Counted from the first letter of the stretch, positions 7,791-16,644 are shown. The stretch: 64,000 bases of DNA from CAVZXS01 sp963779325 (GCA_963779325.1 CAVZXS010000007.1:310001-374000); one strand, 5' to 3'. The notes: generated from the sequence alone by a model not told the origin. A program made the numbers and translations.

Positions 7791-8216
7791 ATGATTAAAA
7801 TGCAAGTTATCGGAAACCTCGGCAAAGACTGCGTGGTTAACACAGTGAATGGTAAAAATGTAATCAACTTTACCGTTGCGCACACTGAAAAGTACAAAGA
7901 CAGCCAGGGCAATAACCAGGAAAAAACTACTTGGGTTGATTGCGCCTACTGGACTGACAGAACAGCCTTATCCCCCTATTTGACAAAAGGAAAACAGGTA
8001 TTTGTAGAGGGAAATCCTGAAGTAAGAACTTTCACCAGGCAAGACGGCACGGCCGGCGCATCACTTTCGTTGCGTGTTCGTGAAGTACAATTGCTTGGAG
8101 GCAAATCTGATGGCGGTTCCTTACCTGTAAACAGCAACGCAAACGCCGGCTCAGCTAATACTGAAATGGCAGGAGCTGCTGAGATGAACGGACCAATTGA
8201 TGATCTTCCGTTCTAA
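7791..8216 (+). CDS. ssb: Single-stranded DNA-binding protein
   Basis: Binds single-stranded DNA as a tetramer in replication, recombination and repair. The 141-residue protein starts MIKMQVIGNLGKD and has the OB-fold core with TEKYKDSQGNNQEKTTWVDCAYW and YLTKGKQVFVEGNPEVRTF. A flexible Gly/Asn/Ser-rich tail ends in the acidic tip DDLPF, the docking site for partner proteins. ATG 7791 is preferred to TTG 7782, which would add only three residues. A TTTCTTTG box at 7741-7748 is a plausible promoter. A strong terminator follows at 8241. Confidence 0.95.
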   Translation: MIKMQVIGNLGKDCVVNTVNGKNVINFTVAHTEKYKDSQGNNQEKTTWVDCAYWTDRTALSPYLTKGKQVFVEGNPEVRTFTRQDGTAGASLSLRVREVQLLGGKSDGGSLPVNSNANAGSANTEMAGAAEMNGPIDDLPF

Positions 8217-8240
8217 AACATCAATACACTTATTTTAAAA

Positions 8241-8270
8241 TGCCCCGATCTTTATCGGGGTATTTTTTTT
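8241..8270 (+). terminator. Terminator of ssb
   Basis: Stem CCCCGAT/ATCGGGG with loop CTTT, followed by TATTTTTTTT. Confidence 0.85.
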
Positions 8271-8405
8271 CCTTTTTTTGCATGGTTGCGAAAAAGCGGC
8301 TTGTTGGATACCCGATATTAACAGATATAAACATTGGTAGTTCAACTATTTTAATTTCCGGAAAACATTTCTATATTTAATTATTATTCAACAAAACCAA
8401 CTATT

Positions 8406-8624
8406 ATGAAATCAATCGGAAGCTTGTTATTTATTTTTGGCGCAGTAGCAATCATAATGCATTTCATGGATAGAGCTCCTAAGTTATTATTGTGGATATA
8501 TGACTGGGGCGAAGGAGTTGCATGGGCAATAAAAATCGGCTTAGTTGTTGTAGGCGCCGGTTTATACTTATTGGGCAGCAAGGGCGGCTCATCAGCGCAG
8601 ACAGATCCCAATAGAGGCTCTTAA
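8406..8624 (+). CDS. Small two-helix membrane protein
   Basis: A 72-residue hypothetical protein with two hydrophobic helices (about 4-20 and 41-57) separated by a short loop with DRAPKLLLWIYDWGEG. The tail GGSSAQTDPNRGS is polar. The topology suggests a hairpin in the inner membrane. It has its own terminator at 8650-8679. I do not recognise a family. The complete frame, clear ATG and terminator support a real gene. Confidence 0.7.
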   Translation: MKSIGSLLFIFGAVAIIMHFMDRAPKLLLWIYDWGEGVAWAIKIGLVVVGAGLYLLGSKGGSSAQTDPNRGS

Positions 8625-8649
8625 ATACTATTTATCTTTTAAATGCCGG

Positions 8650-8679
8650 GTCGTTTGTAATATTGCAAACGACTTTTTT
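8650..8679 (+). terminator. Terminator abutting the next start codon
   Basis: An 8-bp stem GTCGTTTG/CAAACGAC with an eight-base loop is followed by TTTTTT (8674-8679). The next gene begins at ATG 8684, four bases later. It may both end the small membrane-protein transcript and restrict read-through into the dehydrogenase. Confidence 0.75.
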
Positions 8680-8683
8680 ATTT

Positions 8684-9784
8684 ATGGAACAACTTTATAC
8701 TTACACACGGCTTTATAATTTCGGTAAGGCTATATTTTTAAAAATAGGATGTAGCGAAACGGATGCCGATACCGCTACCAAAGTTTTATTATCCGCTGAT
8801 TTACGCGGAGTAGATTCGCACGGCGTAGCCAGGCTAAGTGGCTATGTACGGCTTTGGGAAGTAAAACGAATCAATGCCTGCCCGGATATTAAAATTATAC
8901 ACGAAACGCCTTCTACCGCCGTGGTAGATGGTGACAGTGGTTTGGGGTTGGTAGTAGCTCCGCAAGCTATGCAGGTTGCTATTGATAAAGCCAAACTTGC
9001 CGGCACCGGTTGGGTGAGTGTACAAAACAGTAATCACTACGGCATTGCGGGTTATCATGCTATGATGGCGTTGGAGCATGATATGATAGGTATTTCATTA
9101 ACCAATGCAAGTCCGCTGGTAGCGCCAACATTTTCTACAGAGCGTTTATTGGGAACGAATCCTATTTGCGTAGCCATACCGGCCGGCAACGAGCCGGCAT
9201 TTGTGGCAGATATGGCAACGACTACAGCCGCTAATGGTAAATTGGAAATACTGCAACGTAAAGGCGGCGTAGCGCCAACAGGATGGATTCAAAATAAAAC
9301 AGGAGAAGTATCAACAGATCCGCATGAACTGAAAGCAGGCGGCGCTTTACTGCCTTTGGGTGGTGATAGAGAGCATGGCAGTCATAAAGGTTATGCTTTG
9401 GGTGCGATTGTAGATATTTTTTCGGCTATATTAAGCGGCGCAAATTACGGCCCTTGGGTGCCGCCATTTCCTGCTTATGTGGCTATGCCCGATGAACAAC
9501 CCGGTAAAGGTATCGGTCATTTCTTTGGCGCTATGCGTATAGATGCATTCAGAAAAGCCGATGATTTTAAATTGCATATGGATAAATGGATACAACGTTT
9601 TCGCTCGGCCACACCCATTAATACAAATCAAAAAGTAATGATACCCGGCGACCCCGAACGGGAGATGGAAAAGGAGCGAATGCAGAACGGCATCCCGTTG
9701 CTGAAACCGGTAGTAGAAGATTTAAAATTTTTAGGAGAAAAATTTGAAATAGAGTATATAATACCGAATCGCCATGCAAAATAG
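8684..9784 (+). CDS. Malate/L-lactate dehydrogenase family (Ldh_2) oxidoreductase
   Basis: NAD(P)-dependent 2-hydroxyacid dehydrogenase of the LDH2/MDH2 family (YlbC, AllD, ComC relatives), unrelated to classical Rossmann LDH. Recognisable are DLRGVDSHGVARL near residue 45, VQNSNHYGIAGYHA around the catalytic histidine, GTNPICVAIPAG, and GSHKGYALGAIVDI. The 366-residue length from ATG 8684 is typical; the frame extends to TTG 8663, but that lies within the terminator hairpin. Substrate (malate, lactate, ureidoglycolate or sulfolactate) cannot be told. It has no obvious operon partners. A terminator follows at 9861. Confidence 0.87.
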   Translation: MEQLYTYTRLYNFGKAIFLKIGCSETDADTATKVLLSADLRGVDSHGVARLSGYVRLWEVKRINACPDIKIIHETPSTAVVDGDSGLGLVVAPQAMQVAIDKAKLAGTGWVSVQNSNHYGIAGYHAMMALEHDMIGISLTNASPLVAPTFSTERLLGTNPICVAIPAGNEPAFVADMATTTAANGKLEILQRKGGVAPTGWIQNKTGEVSTDPHELKAGGALLPLGGDREHGSHKGYALGAIVDIFSAILSGANYGPWVPPFPAYVAMPDEQPGKGIGHFFGAMRIDAFRKADDFKLHMDKWIQRFRSATPINTNQKVMIPGDPEREMEKERMQNGIPLLKPVVEDLKFLGEKFEIEYIIPNRHAK

Positions 9785-9860
9785 TTTCGTTTGATATTCT
9801 TTTTTGCTATCGGTATTATACCAATTCTTTTAGGCAAATTATGAATCAATTTGGTATAAG

Positions 9861-9888
9861 AAAAACCCTGCGAATAGCAGGGTTTTTT
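9861..9888. terminator. Terminator after the dehydrogenase gene
   Basis: AAAAACCCTGC pairs with GCAGGGTTTTT around loop GAATA. A and T tracts on both sides make it usable by the convergent coiled-coil gene too. Confidence 0.85.
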
Positions 9889-9928
9889 AAGCGGCAGTTA
9901 AGGCAAGCAATGCAACGGCCGTTTACGA

Positions 9929-10792
9929 TTAATCAAGGTCTATATTGAAATCATCGCCATCTTTTTCTAAAGAAAAGGTTTTATGCTTTTCTAAAAAAGA
10001 GCGATACTTATTGTACACATCAGCACCCTGCTTTTTAGTATCGATATAGAGTTCGCCGTTTTTATGTTTGATGCTATAGCCCTTTTGTTTGTCAATCAGG
10101 CCGTCTTTTTCAAGGCCATTGGTAAACTCTTTGTACTGTTTTAATTCCTCTTTAGCCTTATGTATACTTTCTTTCGCTTTCTCCATGCTTTTTTCTATTT
10201 CGGGGCCGATCTTTTTTAATTCCAACTGAAGTTTTTTCATTTCAGCATCTAATTTGCTGAAATCCATTTGTTTTACTTTGTCGAGTTCAAGTTTTATTTT
10301 ATCCATATCTATTTCTTTCATGGATTCTTTTATTTCACGACTGATTTTTTCCATATCAACTTCCTTCATTGCTTTATCAATCTCCATTCTTATTTTGGTG
10401 CCGTCAATCTCTTTCATAGATTGTTCTATCTCGCTGCGGATTTTGCCGAAATCAATTTCTTTCATCGCTTTGTCAATTTCCATACGGATTTTTTCACCGT
10501 CAATTTTTGCCAGCGATTCGTGTAATTCCGTTTTTACTTTATCCCAATTTATTTTCGCCAATTCTTCTTCTATTTTTAATTTGCCAAGGTCAAGCTCTTC
10601 CAATGCTTCATCCAGGTCGCGGATTTTTCTTTCACGGGGCTCTTTGTTTTTGGGCGGTGAGTCAATGAATTGCCCGCCGGTGAAATAGGCAGAAACAGGT
10701 TGTTGATGATCCCAAGCTACAAGGCTGAGCGAAAGACAGGTGAGCACTACGGCGAGCAACCATGTTCTTGTTGTTATTAATTTTGGATTCAT
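9929..10792 (-). CDS. Exported coiled-coil protein with 16-residue repeats
   Basis: A 287-residue hypothetical protein. The N-terminus has a hydrophobic export or anchor segment (about 9-28, TWLLAVVLTCLSLSLVAW). Residues about 60-180 are six to seven imperfect 16-residue repeats of the type KIRMEIDKAMKEIDFG, strongly charged and helical, then a further coiled coil, and a C-terminal domain of about 65 residues with SIKHKNGELYIDTKKQ and YRSFLEKHKTFSLE. At a period of 16 it does not fit a simple heptad; two repeats (32 residues) are most alike, so the array may have grown by 96-bp duplications. It would sit in the periplasm or be membrane-anchored. I know of no function. Confidence 0.75.
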   Translation of the reverse strand: MNPKLITTRTWLLAVVLTCLSLSLVAWDHQQPVSAYFTGGQFIDSPPKNKEPRERKIRDLDEALEELDLGKLKIEEELAKINWDKVKTELHESLAKIDGEKIRMEIDKAMKEIDFGKIRSEIEQSMKEIDGTKIRMEIDKAMKEVDMEKISREIKESMKEIDMDKIKLELDKVKQMDFSKLDAEMKKLQLELKKIGPEIEKSMEKAKESIHKAKEELKQYKEFTNGLEKDGLIDKQKGYSIKHKNGELYIDTKKQGADVYNKYRSFLEKHKTFSLEKDGDDFNIDLD

Positions 10793-10993
10793 GATTTCCG
10801 GTTTTTAAGTAATGATTTAATAAGAGAAATAAAATACTGCTATGCTAATGTACGATAGAATTCGTAAATAGTTACATTTTTTTTCTTATTAAAATAAATT
10901 TAACAATACGGGAGAGGCGGCAACTGCGACTGAGAAGACCAAGACACCACGCCGATTCCTTGAGCTTTAGATAATCCGTGAGATTTGAAAAAT

Positions 10994-11018
10994 AAAAAAA
11001 GCCTCTTTGCAGAGGCTT
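10994..11018 (-). terminator. Terminator of dnaA
   Basis: Read on the minus strand, stem AAGCCTCT/AGAGGCTT with loop GCAA is followed by a T run (A tract 10994-11000 on the plus strand). It lies about 30 bases past the dnaA stop. Confidence 0.8.
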
Positions 11019-11045
11019 GTATTTATATAAAGATTTTTTTAATTT

Positions 11046-12479
11046 CTACATGGCGGCCAATTGCACTTTCTGCTGAAGCTCCAGTACATTCTCCCGGAAT
11101 ACGCCGTCGGTATCCATTAAATCTTTTACAGTTTGGCAGGAGTGTATAACAGTGGTATGATCTCTTCCGCCAAAATGCTCTCCAATTGTTTTCAATGAAT
11201 TTTTGGTAAAAGCTTTAGATAAATACATAGTTATCTGGCGGGCCTGTACAATTTCTCTTTTACGTGTTTTTTGCAAAAGCCTGTCGTACGGCACATCGAA
11301 ATACTCACATACCATTTTCTGTATGGTATCGATGGTGATTTCTTTGCTGGATGATTTGATAAAATTACGCAACACTTTCTTGGCTAAGTCTAAGTCTATT
11401 TCTCTACGATTAAGCGAAGATTGTGCCAATAAAGAAATTAACGCGCCTTCCAGTTCACGAACATTGGTACTGATATTGTAGGCGATATATTTTACCACCT
11501 CCTTGGGCATTTCCAGCCCGTCATTTTTCATTTTTCTTTCTAAAATATCAATACGCGTGTCATAGTCAGGAATTTGCAGATCGGCACTCAAACCCCAGCG
11601 AAAACGGCTGAGCAATCTTTCCTGCATGCCGTCAAGGTCTTTTGGCGGCTTATCTGATGTAAGTACTAATTGTTTGCCCGATTGGTGCAAATGATTGAAA
11701 ATGGCGAAGAAAGCATCCTGGCTTTTTTCGGCTTTGGCAAAAAACTGCACGTCATCTATTATTAATACATCTATTAATTGGTAAAAATGTATAAAATCAT
11801 TGATGGCATTGTTACGGCTGTGGTCTACAAACTGGTTGATGAACTTTTCGGAACTTACATATAATACTACTTTGTTGGGGTTGGAACGTTTTACTTCGTT
11901 GCCGATAGCTTGTGCAAGATGTGTTTTACCCAAACCTACGCCGCCGTAAATAACCAGGGGGTTAAAAGAATTGGCACCGGGTTTTTCAGCTACTGTTTTT
12001 CCGGCACGACGGGCTACCCGATTACAGTCACCTTCTATAAAAGCATCAAATGTATAAATGTGATTCAGTTGCGGGTCTATCTGCATTTTTTTAAGACCCG
12101 GAATGACGAACGGATTTTTAACGGGATTATTTATGACTAACGGGAAATCCATTTCGTTGTTTGAATAAGTTTTGAAACCCTGCCCGGTTACATCCATCAT
12201 TACCGGTTTATTATTTGCATTACCGCTGTCAACCATAATGCGATATTCCAATCTTGCTTCTTTGCCTAATTCTCTCTTCAGCGTTTTCGCCAATAAATTT
12301 ACGTAATGTTCTTCAAGGTATTCAAAAAAGAATTGACTGGGTACCTGTATAATGAGTACATTATTTTTTATTGATACGGGTTTAATCGGCTCGAACCATG
12401 TTTTATAATGCTGCCATTCAACAATATCTTTGATGATCTTTAAGCAATTGGTCCAGATTTTATCAGCATTTTTCTCCAT
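11046..12479 (-). CDS. dnaA: Chromosomal replication initiator DnaA
   Basis: Initiator ATPase that binds and melts the replication origin. Domain I (about 1-85, IWTNCLKIIKDIVEWQHYKTWF) is followed by a short linker. The AAA+ domain has Walker A GGVGLGKTH (about 179-187) and Walker B VLIIDD (about 238-243). Sensor-like RLLSRFRWGLSADLQIPD and the C-terminal DNA-binding domain with the DnaA signature GGRDHTTVIHS (about 436-446) complete it. Length 477 is normal. The start at 12479 matches the family opening. I found no cluster of TTATNCACA boxes in the flanking gaps, so oriC does not appear to be next to the gene. It is transcribed alone with its own terminator. Confidence 0.97.
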   Translation of the reverse strand: MEKNADKIWTNCLKIIKDIVEWQHYKTWFEPIKPVSIKNNVLIIQVPSQFFFEYLEEHYVNLLAKTLKRELGKEARLEYRIMVDSGNANNKPVMMDVTGQGFKTYSNNEMDFPLVINNPVKNPFVIPGLKKMQIDPQLNHIYTFDAFIEGDCNRVARRAGKTVAEKPGANSFNPLVIYGGVGLGKTHLAQAIGNEVKRSNPNKVVLYVSSEKFINQFVDHSRNNAINDFIHFYQLIDVLIIDDVQFFAKAEKSQDAFFAIFNHLHQSGKQLVLTSDKPPKDLDGMQERLLSRFRWGLSADLQIPDYDTRIDILERKMKNDGLEMPKEVVKYIAYNISTNVRELEGALISLLAQSSLNRREIDLDLAKKVLRNFIKSSSKEITIDTIQKMVCEYFDVPYDRLLQKTRKREIVQARQITMYLSKAFTKNSLKTIGEHFGGRDHTTVIHSCQTVKDLMDTDGVFRENVLELQQKVQLAAM

Positions 12480-12621
12480 TAGTCTTCTGTCGATTTATAA
12501 CATTTAAAATTTTTTGTCCTTAAAAAATGGTGATTTTTCTCTACAATTCTTTCACAGGATGCGGACTAAAAAAAAACCACAGGGCAGCAAATATGTAACA
12601 AAGTTTCCTAATAAAAAATTT

Positions 12622-13560
12622 TTATTCAGTTGTTTTTTTTGTAACTGAAACAGAATGTGATTTTGTCAATTTTTTCGCCCTTATTTTAGAAAATTCAAAA
12701 TCTAACCTTCCTAACATAATACCTCCCCAACCTACTTGGTTTATTATTACATCATCGCCTTTTTTGTTTGTTTTAATAACCGGTGCATCAAGGAATGTAT
12801 GTGTATGACCGCCAATGATCAGATCTATGTTTTCCGTTTCTTTCGCCAGCACTTCATCACTCACTTTTTTGTCCCGGTATTGATAACCCAAATGCGATAA
12901 ACAAATTATCAAATCACAATTTTCTTCCTTTTTCAGTCTGTTTGCAACCTCGTTCGCTTTTTGTACCGGGTCTAAATATTTTGTACCGCCCGATAAATTC
13001 TCAGGCACCAAACCTTTCATTTCAATTCCTAATCCGAGTATGCCAATTTTCAATTTCCCTTTTTTAAAGATTTTGTATTGACGGTGATTGTACTCCATCG
13101 GCGTGCCTGAGAAATCATAGTTACAAACCAGCATCGGAAACTCAGCATTTGTCTTTAATTGATTTGCCAAATTTTCTATTCCCCCGTCAAAATCGTGATT
13201 ACCGATAGTACACGCATCATAACCCATAGCCGTCATCGCTTTTAGCTCGGGTTCGCCTTTATAAAAATTAAAATATGGAGTACCCTGGAATATATCGCCC
13301 GCATCCAGCAGTAATACATGTTCCTGTTCGATTCTTATTTTTTTTATCAATTCGGCTCTTGCCGCTACGCCGCCCATTCCCTGGTTACGACTGCCATCCA
13401 TGGGAAAAGGTTGTATCCTGCTGTGCACATCATTGGTATGCAGTATGGTCAGCTTTTTTACAGGTGCTAAAAAATCAGCCGCTGCTTTTACAGAGCCCGG
13501 AGCCAGTAATGCGCCGGCAGCTATGGCAGTTTGTGAAATAAACTTTCTTCTATTCTGCAT
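12622..13560 (-). CDS. Tat-exported metallophosphoesterase, 5'-nucleotidase catalytic half
   Basis: Calcineurin-like phosphoesterase of the UshA/5'-nucleotidase family, catalytic domain only (312 residues). Metal-binding motifs are LHTNDVHSR (Asp, His), LLDAGDIFQGTP, IGNHDFD, LSHLGYQ and GGHTHT. The N-terminus has a twin-arginine signal (NRRKFISQTAIAAGA), so it is probably folded in the cytoplasm and exported by Tat. The C-terminal substrate-binding domain found in ordinary 5'-nucleotidases is absent here and is supplied by the upstream gene, which overlaps the start of this one by 11 bases. Together they probably release phosphate from nucleotides or sugar nucleotides outside the cytoplasm. 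Confidence 0.88.
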   Translation of the reverse strand: MQNRRKFISQTAIAAGALLAPGSVKAAADFLAPVKKLTILHTNDVHSRIQPFPMDGSRNQGMGGVAARAELIKKIRIEQEHVLLLDAGDIFQGTPYFNFYKGEPELKAMTAMGYDACTIGNHDFDGGIENLANQLKTNAEFPMLVCNYDFSGTPMEYNHRQYKIFKKGKLKIGILGLGIEMKGLVPENLSGGTKYLDPVQKANEVANRLKKEENCDLIICLSHLGYQYRDKKVSDEVLAKETENIDLIIGGHTHTFLDAPVIKTNKKGDDVIINQVGWGGIMLGRLDFEFSKIRAKKLTKSHSVSVTKKTTE

Positions 13561-14299
13561 GGCTCATACGGTTTGAAGAATTTACAGTAATATGCTTTCC
13601 TTTGGCGGTTATATCCGATACATATTCTATCAGCGCATCCCTCATTAAGTAGCCTATGTTTTGTTGCGGAATTGATTTCAGCATTACCGTATCATCTCCG
13701 CCATTAGCTATGTAATCGGAATTAGCAATGGTATATTCTGCAGCAGGGTCAAGCTTTTTTTCGCCGATAAAAATATTTACGGCTTTCGCATTTTTAATTT
13801 GCATAGTGATACCGGCCACCGGCCAGCCGCCTCTTGCGGCTACATGATCCAGCAACTCCTGTAATACAGTTCCTTTTATTTTTTGCAAAATAATTAAATT
13901 ATCAAAAGGCATCAGTTCAAATATCTTACCGCGGGTTATATTGCCTGCCGGTAATTGATTAAGTCTTACGCCGCCTGAATTAACCAACGCCGCATCTACA
14001 TGTGTTTTAAATTTTTTTTCGGCAATGTATAATACTGCATCGGCCATAAAGCTTCCCAATGAACCTTCGGGTTGTTTTTTTTCAAGTGTATTTTCATTGT
14101 ATCCCAAAACATCGTTCATGCTTTTGTTTACACTGTCGCTGTAAGGTTTTAATAAAGCTGATAAAGAGGAATCGGCCGAACGATCAGTATTGATACGGTA
14201 ACTGTAATACCCGGCCGTAGTAGATTGCCATACCGTGTTACAGGATAGCCACGTAACGGATAAAAGCAATAAGAATGATGTAAGCGTATTTTTTTTCAT
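13550..14299 (-). CDS. Lipoprotein, 5'-nucleotidase C-terminal substrate domain
   Basis: A 249-residue protein that corresponds to the C-terminal (5_nucleotid_C) domain of UshA-like nucleotidases. Conserved segments are GSFMADAVLYIAE, ALVNSGGVRLNQLPAGNITRGKIFELMPFDN, and YTIANSDYIANGGDD. In UshA this domain binds the nucleoside and closes over the active site. The N-terminal signal ends in LLSVTWLSC, a lipobox, so it is a lipoprotein with Cys20. It lies upstream of the catalytic-domain gene with overlapping ends (ATG 13560 lies before its stop), implying translational coupling. The partners use different export routes, Sec/lipoprotein and Tat. Confidence 0.86.
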   Translation of the reverse strand: MKKNTLTSFLLLLSVTWLSCNTVWQSTTAGYYSYRINTDRSADSSLSALLKPYSDSVNKSMNDVLGYNENTLEKKQPEGSLGSFMADAVLYIAEKKFKTHVDAALVNSGGVRLNQLPAGNITRGKIFELMPFDNLIILQKIKGTVLQELLDHVAARGGWPVAGITMQIKNAKAVNIFIGEKKLDPAAEYTIANSDYIANGGDDTVMLKSIPQQNIGYLMRDALIEYVSDITAKGKHITVNSSNRMSHAE

Positions 14300-14614
14300 A
14301 CCGGGGAGAACCCAATGAAGTTAATTACAATTTTGATGAAACAAGGAATTATTTTCAATAAATTTTTTTTACAGGCCTGTATTTTTTATATTGGCCTTAT
14401 TTGCGAAATAAACCGGAAAAAAGAAGACTCTTTTTTCTTTGTTCTGCGTTTTTTTTGTATTTACCGGGTTGTGAAAACAGGTTGTTAATGCATGCCCAAA
14501 AGCTGCCGTTTTATAATAACGCTTTATTCATTGATGTATTAATTTTTTTTGTGAATACAGTAAAAATTATTTTCTGCACCTTTGCACCTGTTCCGGGATA
14601 AAAACCCGGCCGTT
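14300..14614. other. Intergenic region with leader hairpin
   Basis: This divergent gap of 315 bases holds no convincing gene. A CACCTTTG box at 14577-14584 partly fits the minus-7 consensus, with TTTG at 14548-14551. A short hairpin CCGGG-ATAAAAA-CCCGG lies at about 14593-14609, six bases before ATG 14615. A 66-codon TTG-initiated frame at 14401 has poor composition and is not called. Confidence 0.5.
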
Positions 14615-16237
14615 ATGCAAAAAAATATTTCAGTAAAACTATTGCCTTCCGAGGCTTCTTCGGCCGATATAGTAAAAGAATATGCGGCGAAAATCTGCGG
14701 CGTTGATATTGACACTGTAACAGGATTCACTATTTTAAAACAATCCATTGACGCCCGGGCCAAACAACCCTTAGTTAATCTAAACTTCACGGCGTTTATC
14801 AATGAGCCCTTTCAGCAAAGGGAAATAAAACATTTTAATTTCAAAGATGTACAGCATGCAGCTCATTCGGTAATTATAATAGGAGCGGGGCCTGCCGGCT
14901 TGTTTGCCGCGTTAAAATTAATGGAGGAAGGAATCAGACCGGTGATACTGGAAAGAGGTAAGGATGTAAGAGCGAGGAGAAGAGATTTAGCTTTGTTAAA
15001 TAAGGAAGGAATTATTAATCCTGAAAGTAATTATTGTTTTGGTGAAGGCGGCGCAGGCACTTACAGCGATGGTAAACTGTATACCCGAAGCAGTAAGCGA
15101 GGCGATGCAGAAAGAATATTGAATCTCTTTGTACATTTTGGCGCCGAAGAAAAAATTTTATATGAAGCGCATCCGCACATCGGTACCAATAAATTACCGC
15201 AGATTATTACTGCCATGCGTAATCAGATAATCGCTGGCGGCGGTTTATTTTTATTTGAAAAAAAAGTAACGGGCTTCGAAATAAAAAGCGATGCCATACT
15301 GCATGTAAAAACTGCTGACGGCGATTCATTTACAGGTGACGCCGTTATACTTGCTACAGGCCATTCTGCAAGAGATATATTTCATTTATTATATGAAAGT
15401 AAAATTTTAATAGAGCCGAAGCCTTTTGCGCTGGGCGTTCGTATAGAGCATCCTCAATCATTAATTGACAGTATACAATATCATTGCACGGTACGTGATC
15501 CGGTTTTGCCGCCGGCATCTTACAGTTTGGTGCAGCAGGTAGATGGCAAAGGAGTTTTTTCTTTTTGTATGTGCCCGGGCGGTATTATTGCGCCGGCTGC
15601 CACATCGCCCGGCGAATTAGTTGTAAACGGGTGGAGCCCCTCCAGGCGAAATAATCCGTTTGCCAACAGCGGCATTGTAGTAAGTGTTAGTGAGCAGGAA
15701 GCGATTCAAAGCCTGAGAGTAACTGACTATGCTCAGTTAATGAACGTCAGGAGCGGAGGTACTCATCCTTTATCGCTGTTATACTTTCAGCAAATGGTAG
15801 AAGAAAAAGCATTTGCGGCGGGTGGCGGAAAATTTGCGGCGCCTGCGCAGCGAATGATTGATTTTGTAAATAATAAAACTTCTTCTTCATTGCCCGACTG
15901 TTCTTATTTACCGGGCTTAAATTCAGTGGAGCTGAAAAATGTACTGCCGTCTTTTATATATAACGGCTTGCGACAGGCGTTTATAGAATTTGGTAAAAAA
16001 GTACCCAAAGGAGCGGGCGGTAAAGGATATTTGACTAATGATGCCGTAATTGTGGCTACGGAGTCACGCACTTCATCGCCTGTTCGTATTCCGAGAAATA
16101 AAGAGAATCTTCAGCATCCGCAAATACAAAACCTTTATCCCTGCGGCGAGGGTGCAGGTTATGCCGGTGGTATTGTAAGTGCCGCTATGGATGGTGAGAG
16201 AGTGGCGTCGATTATTATACAAAAAAAGAGGGGCTGA
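14615..16237 (+). CDS. FAD-dependent oxidoreductase (COG2509 type)
   Basis: A flavoprotein of the NAD(FAD)-utilising dehydrogenase group (COG2509), about 540 residues from ATG 14615. An N-terminal domain of about 85 residues (SVKLLPSEASSADIVKEYAAKICG) is followed by the dinucleotide-binding motif VIIIGAGPAGLFAALKLMEEG, then NYCFGEGGAGTYSDGKLYTR, AVILATGHSARDIF, and the C-terminal GGIVSAAMDGERVA that closes the FAD site. Physiological substrate is unknown; the family is widely conserved and poorly studied. ATG 14615 is preferred over the extension to 14582 because the latter crosses the probable promoter and leader hairpin. The stop codon lies in the stem of the following hairpin. Confidence 0.85.
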   Translation: MQKNISVKLLPSEASSADIVKEYAAKICGVDIDTVTGFTILKQSIDARAKQPLVNLNFTAFINEPFQQREIKHFNFKDVQHAAHSVIIIGAGPAGLFAALKLMEEGIRPVILERGKDVRARRRDLALLNKEGIINPESNYCFGEGGAGTYSDGKLYTRSSKRGDAERILNLFVHFGAEEKILYEAHPHIGTNKLPQIITAMRNQIIAGGGLFLFEKKVTGFEIKSDAILHVKTADGDSFTGDAVILATGHSARDIFHLLYESKILIEPKPFALGVRIEHPQSLIDSIQYHCTVRDPVLPPASYSLVQQVDGKGVFSFCMCPGGIIAPAATSPGELVVNGWSPSRRNNPFANSGIVVSVSEQEAIQSLRVTDYAQLMNVRSGGTHPLSLLYFQQMVEEKAFAAGGGKFAAPAQRMIDFVNNKTSSSLPDCSYLPGLNSVELKNVLPSFIYNGLRQAFIEFGKKVPKGAGGKGYLTNDAVIVATESRTSSPVRIPRNKENLQHPQIQNLYPCGEGAGYAGGIVSAAMDGERVASIIIQKKRG

Positions 16238-16251
16238 TTGCTCAGCCCCTC
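16228..16251 (+). terminator. Hairpin at the end of the FAD oxidoreductase gene
   Basis: A perfect 10-bp stem GAGGGGCTGA/TCAGCCCCTC with loop TTGC overlaps the stop codon. The T-tract that should follow is missing, so termination may be weak. Confidence 0.55.
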
Positions 16252-16644
16252 AACGGGTAAATTTTGGTTCATCCAATTTTTTTTTAGGTACTTCGAATTA
16301 ATTTTCTTTCAAGAGTTCGGATGAAATTCAGTAGGATCTTGGATTCAAATGTTTTTCTTTTGGACTTTGGATTTCGACTTGGTTTTTTTAGGATTCTCGG
16401 ATGATTCGGTTTCTTTAAGGATGTTTGGATTTCGTTTCAGTTTTACTATCGGATAATTGAATCAACACTGTAAAAGTGCAAAATATTTTGCCCCGGTTTT
16501 AAAGTTTTCGGCTTTTGTCCGATAAGTTTCGATATTTGGTATAAATCGGAAGATTTTCGGCTTCGGGGCGTTACTAAAAAACCTTTGTTTCTTATACCAT
16601 CTTGATTTACTAAGTATTCAAAAGGACTACGTGGAAATCTTATA
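16252..16644. other. Non-coding region before the IS630 element
   Basis: No gene is visible. From about 16320 to 16450 the motif GGAT with following T and TTCG runs recurs (GGATTTCG twice, GGATCTTGGATTC, GGATGATTCGG), giving a degenerate, T- and G-rich repeat-like texture. A TATACCATCTTGATT motif near 16607 resembles the ATACCAAATTGATT words at 6035 and 9844. Confidence 0.4.

Noticed and set aside
10793..12621. Replication origin next to dnaA
   Set aside because: No cluster of TTATNCACA-type boxes or AT-rich 13-mers was found in the gaps on either side of dnaA. A single TGTGGATAT near 8492 lies inside a gene.
14401..14601. 66-codon open frame with a lipobox-like sequence
   Set aside because: It starts with TTG, has poor composition, no leader and overlaps the promoter of the next gene.
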